Below, piece after piece: positions 1 to 8,987 of a DNA stretch of 64,000 bases. Every line of letters starts with the position of its first letter. Position 1 is the first letter of the stretch. The translations under genes were made by a program, and so were the position numbers. The notes under the pieces were generated by a model. It was given only the letters and a program-made list of their open reading frames with translations. It was not told where the DNA came from and searched no databases. This DNA is from Ehretia macrophylla (taxonomy: Eukaryota > Streptophyta > Magnoliopsida > Boraginales > Ehretiaceae), in contig CM075767.1 of assembly GCA_037974665.1 (NCBI GenBank), positions 18,244,840 through 18,308,839 of the forward strand. The letters run 5' to 3'.

Positions 1-42
1 ACACGGAGATGGATATGACTGGATCAAAGAGGTCTAATACCA

Positions 43-164
43 TGTTAATAATCATGGGATATCATCTCAAAATCAACTAGTACTACGTGGAGTGGACCAA
101 CATCTTTTACATAGTATTTGGAGTTTATGATTTTTTCATGTGAGATGAATTATATCCTTTAACA
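43..164 (-). mobile_element. TRIM-like short LTR (candidate)
   Basis: A 122-bp stretch begins TGTTAATAATC and ends CTTTAACA, so it has TG..CA ends with short inverted termini. On its left, read on the minus strand, is TGGTATTAGACC, close to the initiator-tRNA-Met primer-binding site TGGTATCAGAGC. On its right, on the minus strand, is a purine tract (AGAGAGGAGGAG). A single short LTR with a primer-binding site on one side and a purine tract on the other is what a tandem TRIM array looks like. No second LTR is visible because the window starts here. It could also be chance; confidence is moderate. Confidence 0.45.
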
Positions 165-800
165 CTCCTCCTCTCTACATGTGACCTGACTTGAAGAAGT
201 AGCTTTTTGAATGAAATATTAGCTATGAGTGACGAGGAATCAGAACCAAGATTAAGGATGTAGGTACGTGAAATGCGTGACTAGAAGAAAGATATGTCAC
301 ATGTATATGATTGTGCGATGAACAACTTGGCGAAAACGGAGCTACCCCAACAGTAATATATTTGTTCCATAATACGAACCATGCCAGCTACCCTTGTTAG
401 TGCAGATTGGGCTCAATAACTGTATTCTGAAGCCACAAAATCGAATTCCACTATAATTTTTGTTGGTCTTTAATAGATGATTGGAAATAAAAACAAGTTT
501 AGTTTGAAGCATTACCTAAATTTAGGGGATAATTTTGGTGTTTTGGCCTAAAATAAAACGTGTCTTCAACCAAAAGCTATTACACTTCCTCTTTTATACT
601 TTATATATTTTACTTATTTATTTCTTTGTTCCTTTTCAGTCATCGGTTAAAACGGTTAAGTTGAGGATTCTATTAGCAAATGTTCTAATAATACTCAGAA
701 ATCATTGGCATGTTATCTTAAAAATTGTCGCAAGCCTGCCGACATGCAAACAAAAGCATTGGCATTAACGAGGAATAGAAAGGCTTGTTTCTTTATCGTC
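165..800. other. Upstream spacer of the CASPL gene
   Basis: No gene was recognised. The first part may be the interior of the TRIM-like element to its left. The remainder is AT-rich promoter-side sequence of the CASP-like gene. The short reading frame at 535-768 has no recognisable domain. Confidence 0.4.
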
Positions 801-807
801 TATAAAA
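801..807 (+). promoter_or_regulatory. TATA box of the CASP-like gene
   Basis: TATAAAA stands 54 bases upstream of the chosen ATG at 861. This is a normal plant core-promoter spacing and implies a leader of about 25-30 nt. Confidence 0.6.
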
Positions 808-860
808 GCCTCTTTGTTCGAATATGTTTCCAAGGAAGATTTGCAAGCGGCTTGTGAACA

Positions 861-2733
861 ATGGCTTCGAAGGATGTTCGCATTAATTCAATTCTTGTCT
901 TGAGGATCTTCACTCTATTGCTGCTAGCTGCCTCCATAGTGCTTCTAGCTACAAACAACTACAAGCTTAATGATGGAACCAAAATGAAGTTCACGGATCT
1001 AATTGCTTACAGGTGACAATATATTCTCGAAAAATACTTGGATTTGAATGCTTGGATTGCTCGGACCTCACAATGAGCTGGGCTCCATGTGTGTGCCCAA
1101 TGTGAGGTCCGAAATCTTCCGCCATCCGGATCAAGAGTGTCCCTATATTCTCACAATTATCAGTCTGTTTTTACCCACTAATTCTTCAATTAGTGCTTGT
1201 TTACATCGAATCCAGGTTAACTATTGGAATTGGAAAGTTTTACACTAGTAATCTTTCTCAAATTCAATTTGTTTGCTGGTTTGCTCTAGTCAGCCGATTT
1301 TTCATTTTGAATTTCTTATGCCCCATTTGGCCCCGACAAGTTGAAGGGCTAAAACGTTGTTCTACAATTAATAATAACGAACACTTGAATTTATTTGGCG
1401 TTTTGCAATAAACGAATGTGTTGATTGGCGCTTAAACATGTTTGTCTTTGTCATCAGCAATAGCTCTAATAGCTTAGCTTTATTTAAAATGTGATTTTGA
1501 TTGTCATAAAATATTCAAGACTAGTGGAACAAAATGAAATTTTGGAAATAGTTATAGATTATCGTCACAAATTAAGTGGATGTGATATATCTTATTTTTA
1601 GATAATTTTTTTTTCTACAAAACTGCGTCATTTTGACTTTTAAGTATAAATGGGTAATGAGGTAGCAGTGGCACAAATTTGATCAATTATTTTAAGTGGA
1701 GGTAATATTAGATTTTTAAACGATAATTGAAGGATCTTTCAATTTCATTGATGTGTTTATAGGTATGTCCTCGCAACTGCCGCCATTGGATTCTTGTACA
1801 CATTGGTCCAAATTCCTTTCGCTTTCTACCATGCAATGAAGGAGAAGAGGTTGATTCGTAATAGCCGGTTTCCACAAGAGTTCGATTTCTACGGAGACAA
1901 GGTTTGGAAATCCTTACTCTAATTAATCTCTTGCAATATTTACGACAATTATTGTGTATCACAGTTGTGACCTAATTTTATACATTGTTATCGAGGAGTT
2001 TTGTATTGTAACATGTCTTAAAAACAAATTGTGGGTTAAGAAGTCCTTTAAATAGATATCATTTCATCATTAAGAGTGGAGATCAAAAATTGTATTATCA
2101 CTTACCACCATCAATCTCTCTTATAAAATCATAACGTTATAAATGAGAGTGTCAGGTTGTTAGCCGTTCAATGATTCCCAACCCGCTTTCTCAAATATCC
2201 CATTTCCTTCCGTGATATTATATGGATAATTGTTGAGTAGTATCCGTTGAGTCATTTGCAGAAGCAATTAAGGTCAAATCCGGTGGGGGAGGAGATAGGC
2301 AGGATTGCATTACATTCAATCAACATTTATTACTTTGTCTAACAAAATGCATAGGAAAAGGGCACATGTACAGAAAATTAAACAATATAGTACTTTTTTA
2401 GCTCGCTTAAAATAGAATATATTCCAAATATATATGTCATGAGCCCTTACTTCATAACCCATTGTATTTAATCAACGTTTCTTTTGGCAGATTATCAGCT
2501 TCCTTTTGGCAACAGGAGTTGGTGTCGGCTTTGGTGTGAGTTTTGAATTTAAAAGATTTATCAACGCCATCTTTGATCTCCTTCAACTTTTGGAGCTAAC
2601 AGGATTAGATGAGGCCCGATCAAAGGCCCGCAAGTTCTTGGACAGGGGGAATGTTGCGACTGGTATCCTTTTGGCAGCGTTCGTTTGCATGGCGGTGCTC
2701 ACCAAACTTACTTCAAAGCCTCGAAATAAGTGA
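861..2733 (+). CDS. CASP-like protein, CASPL4D type (3 exons, 177 aa)
   Basis: Exons are 861-1012, 1763-1901 and 2491-2733, all with GT..AG borders and a continuous frame giving 177 residues, a usual length for the CASP-like (DUF588/MARVEL-related) family. Four membrane segments are visible: about residues 10-31, 52-74, 98-115 and 150-168. Conserved charged positions of the family can be placed: Arg15 in segment 1 (VLRIFTL) and Asp96 at the start of segment 3 (YGDKIISFLL). Both ends are short and should face the cytosol. Family knowledge: CASPs form plasma-membrane scaffolds that guide Casparian-strip lignin, while CASP-like members mark other membrane domains and are mostly uncharacterised. 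The FDFYGDK loop and the C-terminal half recall the CASPL4D subgroup; that subgroup call comes from memory, not a search. The ATG is the first after a TATA box, and no break is seen, so the gene looks intact. Confidence 0.88.
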
Positions 2734-2914
2734 ACAGTTTCAAGGCCAACCGAAAGAAACAAAATGTTGAGATGATTATGAGACTTTCATTTTGTTTAAT
2801 TTCCTTTCAAGTGGCCGGCTCGAAGTTCCTTATGTATTTAACTAGATATAAACCTATTTTTCTTGAAAAATATTGAATTTTATTCTATTGTATTCAAATT
2901 AATGAGAGCCTTTT

Positions 2915-2920
2915 AATAAA
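2915..2920 (+). terminator. Probable poly(A) signal of the CASP-like gene
   Basis: AATAAA lies about 180 bases after the stop codon, in an AT-rich 3' flank. It is the best near-consensus signal there. Confidence 0.4.
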
Positions 2921-3448
2921 GAACAATCCCACGATAGTTTTGAATTGTATTCTTATTGAGTCTTATTCTCTACACATTCTTTTGACTTTCATGTGAGAAA
3001 TGCATCTTGTTGCACGTGTTTACATATTTTACAATTTTTATTTGTTTATTTTTTATTTATTTTTTACTTATAACATATATTAAATGATATCACATGCGAA
3101 AATTAATCAAGTAGCTTTTTGAGTCCATAATCTCGGCTAGCGAATTGGGCTAACAAACCAGATCTCATACGCTGAGAGTCCATCTCTCTATAGCTCTTTC
3201 GGCTAAACTATGAGCGCGCTCATAGTTATTACATAATTAATCATTTATTTCCCCTATAATAGAAGCTGTTTGAAATTTTTTGGAAGTTAGGTAACTAGGT
3301 TTTAGCAAATAATAAAATTAAAAACAATTGATAAGAATTGAAATGGCAAGCGAAATACTAGAGGAAACTGAAATAAGAGCAATGATTGTTAAATTAGGAC
3401 CTCATATAAAAGTTTAAATTATTAGAAGAGATTTATTATATTATTTAT
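2921..3448. other. AT-rich spacer
   Basis: No gene or clear element is seen. The sequence is AT-rich and ends in the 9-bp target duplication of MULE-A (ATTATTTAT, 3440-3448). Confidence 0.4.
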
Positions 3449-3742
3449 GAGTATTTTTTACCTAAACCCCCTCTACTTTTACATATATATGAGACTTGAA
3501 TGCTGAAAAATTTCAACATGTAGGGCAACACATGTAAATATTTAAATGTGATGTACTATCTATTAATTAAGCCTAATTAAAGTGATCTAATTAAGAATTA
3601 AATTTAGGCTTATGGGTATAATTGTCATGGAATTAATGTGTAGATACCTTAGTGATATTTCTAATTTGATGAGGGACCAAATTAGTAATATCTAAAACTT
3701 ATAAGTTATATTAGGGTTATGGTCTCCAAATTGTACGTACTT

Positions 3743-3835
3743 CTAAATTTTTGTAACTACAAGGTTTTGAACCCCATACCTCACACGTCTTTCATAGCAG
3801 CGCAACCAACCAGGATGAAGCCTGTTTCTAATTGT
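3743..3835 (-). repeat. tRNA-derived SINE-like fragment (candidate)
   Basis: Read on the minus strand this has GGTTGGTTGCGCTGC (A-box-like) and GGGGTTCAAAACC (B-box-like) about 35 bases apart, as in tRNA-derived SINEs. No tail or target duplication could be set. Confidence 0.3.
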
Positions 3836-4080
3836 GAAACGCACCTATAAGGATATCTCCAATGGAGTGAGTAAAATGCAATAATTGTCCTTTTTAGAGA
3901 CTTTGATGATAAAATTTCAATACCAATGGCTGAAATAGAGACCCAAAACATGGTTTTAAAACAAAATTTAGAAACTTTGTGTAAAAATAGAGTCTTGGCT
4001 ACATTTTCTTCAACAAATATAGATACCCAAGATAGAGACCAAGGAAGAAAACAAATGGGTCTTCATTTTTGGTTTGGACC

Positions 4081-4470
4081 GAGGCGTCAGATCGTCAGTG
4101 ATGATCTGACGATCTGACAAAAAAAAAAAATTGCAAAAGACATATGAACGTTGCAAAAAAAAAAAACACAAAAAATTCAATCTAATAGTTAAATCTGAAC
4201 GTTGCAACAAAAAGAAAAAAAAATTACTTGCAACTTTCAGATCTGAACGTTGCAACAGAAAAAGAAAAAAAAAAGAAAAAAGCCTACAACATTCAAATCT
4301 GAACGTTGCAACCAAAAGGGAAAAAAATTACTTGCAACGTTTAGATATGAACGTTGCAACAGAAATTTTTTTTTTTGAAAAAAAGCCGGCAACATTCAGA
4401 TCTGAACATTGCAATAAAAAATTCAAAGAAAAAGGAACTTTCAGAAAATTGCAAATGAACGTTGCAACAG
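4081..4470. repeat. GTTGCAAC palindrome array and hairpin
   Basis: Seven copies of GAACGTTGCAAC or close variants recur about every 45-55 bases (near 4147, 4199, 4243, 4300, 4349, 4404, 4457). Most are preceded by the inverse half (TTGCAACNTTCAGAT), so each full unit is a near-perfect palindrome centred on AGATCT. Purine-rich spacers separate the units. A separate hairpin (GTCAGATCGTCA against its inverse) lies at 4086-4118. Reading frames across this stretch on either strand are by-products of the repeat. Confidence 0.7.
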
Positions 4471-4759
4471 TTAAAAAAAATGTTACTTCTATATATACAA
4501 CCAACAAAAGCAGTAAATCCAACATCAAAAAAATCCAATGTAAAAAATAATACAAAAGATATACACAAGCATACTTGTTTTCCAAAAACAAAAACAAAAA
4601 AAACAAAGGTATCCAGAAAAAGAAAGGATCCAATCTTTTGTGGGGAGAAGGGTGGGTGAGAGGGTGGCACTGTGTGTTGGAGGGGGCTGGGGAGGGGGTG
4701 GCAGTGGTGGGGGAGGGAAGAGGGTAAGGTGACGGGAGCGAGAAGGGAAAATATGCGAT

Positions 4760-4785
4760 TATATATATATATATATATATATATA
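4760..4785. repeat. (AT)n microsatellite
   Basis: About 12 uninterrupted AT units are read directly. Confidence 0.9.
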
Positions 4786-5484
4786 AGAAAAAGGGGGTGG
4801 AGGTTTATATAGGTTGTATTTTTTTTATTCATTAATTATTTTTTTTTTATTCATAATATTTCACCTATTCTTTATTATTCATTAATTATTTTTTATATTC
4901 ATAATACGTCACCTAATTTTTTTTATTAATTATTATTTTTTTTTATTCATAATATGTGACCTAATTTTTTTTATTCATTAATTTTTCTTATATTCAAATG
5001 AAAATCCAATCTAATGGCTCTTATTTGGATAAGAGATTTTAGATGACGATAACGAACGAACGGATGAGATTAACGATTTGGATATAAAATTTTAGTTGAT
5101 GATAACGAACAGACGGATGTGATTGAAAATATATATTCTAATGTAATCGGATGTAATTAAACATTATCCATGTCAAAAAATTCTACCGTTATCGGAATTA
5201 ATTTATTTTTTGGTCGAAATATTCGTAAAAAAAAAAAAATTACGTTTTTAAAAATAATAATTTTTAAAAAAAAATTAACTGGTGCAAAAAATAACGAGTA
5301 ATCAAATTAGTATGCAAAATTAAATTAAACATAATATAGAGACTCAAGTTAGTTAAGACCCTCATTGGAGTTAACTTTTTTTTAGAGACTCAAAAAAACA
5401 CATGATGCTTAAGTAGGGGCTCTAAATCTCTATATTTAGATACCCTAAGAGTATATTTTTGATTACTTTTGCTCACAGTTCAAT

Positions 5485-5590
5485 AAAAGAAAAACAATGC
5501 TGAGCAAAGTCCGCTGCAAATTTCGAACCTGAGACCTCTTGAATGCATATTTGGTTTCTTTGCCACTAAGCTGGGAATATCCCGTGGGAA
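5485..5590 (-). repeat. tRNA-derived SINE-like fragment
   Basis: On the minus strand, CCCAGCTTAGTGGCAAAG (A-box-like) is followed after about 30 bases by GAGGTCTCAGGTTCGAAAT (a good B box). This is the layout of the head of a tRNA-derived SINE. No clear tail or target duplication is seen. Confidence 0.45.
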
Positions 5591-8446
5591 CATATGGACA
5601 TGCATATATATTTATTGTTGTGGATAAGCTTATGAAGATATAATATTTAATTTGTTTTCTTCATGATCCTTTTTTATATATTTTTATTTAATATCAATTA
5701 TTGAGAGTATGTTGCTATAACATATATTTAGAATATACATGGTCTAGTAAAAAAAAGGTTTTTTTTAAAGGAAAATCAAGTTAAATTCAAATATCTTGGT
5801 ACATCAATAATGACTTTTAAGATTGTCTAACACTCTAAATGAGCTAATTGAAACAAGATGTCACCAAAGTGACCTCTCTTGTGTAGATTGTTCATGAGGA
5901 AAGTTGGATGTTTGTGTGTGTGTATATTCATGCGAGTATTAGCTGACCTAAAGGAAGGTTAATATTTGGCCGAATTTTACACATACCTATGGTGGTAAAC
6001 ATGTGACAATTATAAGGTTTACATGTGAGTAATAAGTTGATCCAAAGATAGGCTTATTATTTGACATGAGTTATTGTCAATGTTTGATCACTACACCGAG
6101 AGTACCACTAACAAGTTAATATTACCGTCCAAAGACTTGATATTAATGTTGTGCTTGGTATCTTGTGATAGGCCTTACCATTATTTGAATTTACTGATTT
6201 TTGACATATGAATATTTTTTGAACATGTTTGTTGATTGTTTATTTTATTCTCATTTCAGATAGTATGTCTACTAATATTATATCTGGCAACATAAATTCA
6301 AATCTCATACTTAATGGGATGAACTTTAAGGATTGAAAAGAGAACATTTTAATTGTTCTCGGCTGCATGGATCTGGACCTTGCGCTTCAGATTGAGAAGC
6401 CCGGTTTTCTTACGGATGCAAGTTCTTCTGATAACAAGAGGCACTTTGAGAAGTGGGATTGCTCAAATCACATGTGTCTCATGATCATTAAATGTGGCAT
6501 TACAGAGGCATTTAGGGGTGTTGTGTCTGAAGGGATAACTAGTGCTAAAGATTTTCTAGCCAAAATTGAGAAGCGTTTTGTGAAAAAACGATAAGGCGGA
6601 AACAAGAACGCTTTTGAAAAGCTTGATTCCATGAAGTATAAAGGCAAATGAGATATTAGGGAGTACATTATGGAAATGTCTCATATTGCTTCAAAACTTA
6701 AGGGATTTAAGCTCGAGCTGTCTGATGACTTACTCGTGCATTTGGTATTAATCTTTCTTCCTACACAGTTCAGCCATTTTAAGGTCAGTTACAATTGCCA
6801 GAAGGATAAATGGGCTCTCAATGAGCTCATTTCTTATTGTGTGCAAGAAAAAGAGAGATTGAAGCAAGATAGAACATAAAGTGCTCATTTGGCTAGCACC
6901 TCTAAGGACAAGGGCAAAAAGAGAGAATATGAAGCTGCTAAGGGTCCAGAGCATAAGAAATCGCAGTAGGAAAATAAACGATGTTTCTTATGCAACCAAC
7001 ATGGACATGAGAAGAAGAATTGTGCCAAATATCACGCTTGGTGTGCAAAGAAAGGTACAATTCTCACTTTGGTATGTTTTAAGGTTAATTTAGCTTCAGT
7101 GCCTAGAAACACTTGTGGTTAGATTATGGTGTTACTACTAACATAAGTGTTTCTATGTAGAGTTGAATAAGGCACCGAAAGCCAAATGATGCTGAAAGTA
7201 TCATCTGTATGGGTGATGGAAAATCGGTGGAAATTGAAACAATAGGCAATTTTTAGGTTATTGTTTGGAACTAGTTTTTAATTTGGATTTGAAAGACACT
7301 TTGGTTGTACCGTCATTTAGACAGAATTTGGTTTGTATTTTCATTTTGGGACAAATTAGGATATTATTGTTCTTTTGGAAATAATAAGTTAAGTCTTTCT
7401 TCAAATTCAAATGTTGTTGTTACTAATTCATTATACAATTGCAATAACCTATGTATATGTATGATTAACCCTATTGCATCATAAAGTTAAACTCTGCATG
7501 GGGAATCACATGGTATTCAGCGCAAATTAAATAAAGAAATTTAAGCTACATTGTGACACAAGCGCAAGGTTATCACTTTAGGGAAAAGCATTAAATAATA
7601 CAACTCATATTCTAAACAAAGTACCCACTAAAGCATTCTCACATTTGGAGATATCCAGCTAAGACAAAGCCTTATAGGCTACATAAAGAAAAAATGGACT
7701 CCAAAACAGTGAACAACTGCTTTATTAGGTATTATAAAGCGATTAGGGGCCACAAGACTTAAGATCCCACAATTAGGTCAGTTTTGAGAAATGAACTGCA
7801 ACATTTTGAGGATATTGAGTTTGGGGAAGAAATAAGGTTATGGACATCGTCTTTGAGGAAGAATCAGTTTCGATTCCTACTATTGCTTTTGATAATGTGC
7901 AAGTTTCCACATTTGTCATTTATCAAGAAGTAAATTTGGAACCTTAAAAGACAATGTTGAACAATTCCCCATACAAGATAAGGTAATTGTTCCAGAAGAA
8001 CAAACTCAACAACCTCAAGAAACAATGCCATTAAGGAAATCCACAAGAGAAAAGAGAAATACAATTTCTCCAAAGAATATATAAGAAAAATAATAGAATG
8101 GTGGGAGATGATTCAATCAAATTCTATAAGGACATGCATGGTTCTAACTCTCAAAAGTGAATTAACACCAATCAAGAGTACAAGTTAATACAAGACAATA
8201 AAATTTAGAATCTTGTCCCATTACCAGCAGGTATGAATCCCATTGGTTAAAACTAAAGGGATTTGAAAGGTAATGTGAAAAGATATAAGACTTGTCTTGT
8301 AGCTAAAGACTTTATTCAAAAGGAAGACATTAAATTTTTGGGAGACTTCTCTCAGGTTTCAAAGAAAGACTATTTCAGGACAATTTCGGGGAATGTTACA
8401 CATTTTGAACTTGAGTTACATCAAACGGATATTAAGACAGTGTTCA

Positions 8447-8987
8447 TGTGACATCCCACATCAGAAGAATATAGTATATTTGTGTGGTTTATAAGTGGGT
8501 ATTATAGGTATAAGGAATAACTTGGGTTAACTATTTTGGGCTAGTAGAAAAGAGGCCCAAGTAGTTGTTTCTTATGCTTATAATACCAGTCGCGTCTACG
8601 GGCCTAGGGGTCTGGGTTCGGGGCATGACATAATGATATCAAAACAGGTCACTAAATGGTGTGGGAGCTAAGTGTTATGTGGGGCAAAGTGCTACACCAA
8701 AATAGCTGTGGGAGCCACATCTTGAACCCGTAAGAGCAACCTCTTGAATCCTTCACTGTATGGTTGGTCTTGGGTATGTGTCCTCCTAACGAGGACGTTA
8801 GGTCCTTAACGGAAGGTGTAGGTGACATCCCACATCGGAAGAATATAGTGTAATTATGTGGTTTATAAGTGAGTATTGTAGGTATAAGGAATAACTTATG
8901 TTGACTATTTTGGGCCAGTAGAAAAGAGGCTCAAGTAGTTATGTCTTATACTTACAACACCAGTCGCGTCTACGGGCTTGGGGGTCT
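8447..8987 (+). mobile_element. TRIM element inside Copia-A
   Basis: Two direct repeats of about 180 bp, starting GTGACATCCCACATC(G/A)GAAG, lie at 8447-8630 and about 8820-8987. The first ends GGGGCATGACA and is followed by TAATGATATCAAAAC, a worn initiator-tRNA-Met primer site. A purine-rich stretch (AACGGAAGG) precedes the second. The interior is only about 190 bp, so this is a terminal-repeat retrotransposon in miniature and codes for nothing. The right border is not sharp. The opening CATCCCACATCGG is common in plant TRIM LTRs, but no 5S-like segment of the Cassandra kind is present. Confidence 0.7.

Larger units (their letters stand above)
3851..5445. mobile_element. Putative non-autonomous DNA element inside Copia-A
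   Basis: The 1.6-kb segment starts GGATATCT and ends with the near-inverse GATACCC, and TAA flanks both sides (3848-3850 and 5446-5448), as for PIF/Harbinger. Further in, CTCCAATGGAG near the left end mirrors CATTGGAGTT near the right end. The inverted ends are short and eroded, so family and exact borders are uncertain. Inside are a palindrome array (4081-4470), a GT/GGGTGG-rich stretch (4640-4740) and a TA microsatellite. No protein is recognised. Confidence 0.4.

Noticed and set aside
4140-4470. CRISPR-like array
   Set aside because: Spacing is roughly regular, but the repeats are worn palindromes in plant transposon sequence with low-complexity spacers and no cas genes.
4131-4832. Frames of 139 and 163 aa on opposite strands
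   Set aside because: Both are translations of the palindrome array, poly-A/T and TA repeats, with Lys- or Phe-rich low-complexity content.
8447-8987. Cassandra-type element with a 5S rRNA-like segment
   Set aside because: The LTR opening resembles Cassandra, but no 5S-like promoter box is found in either LTR.
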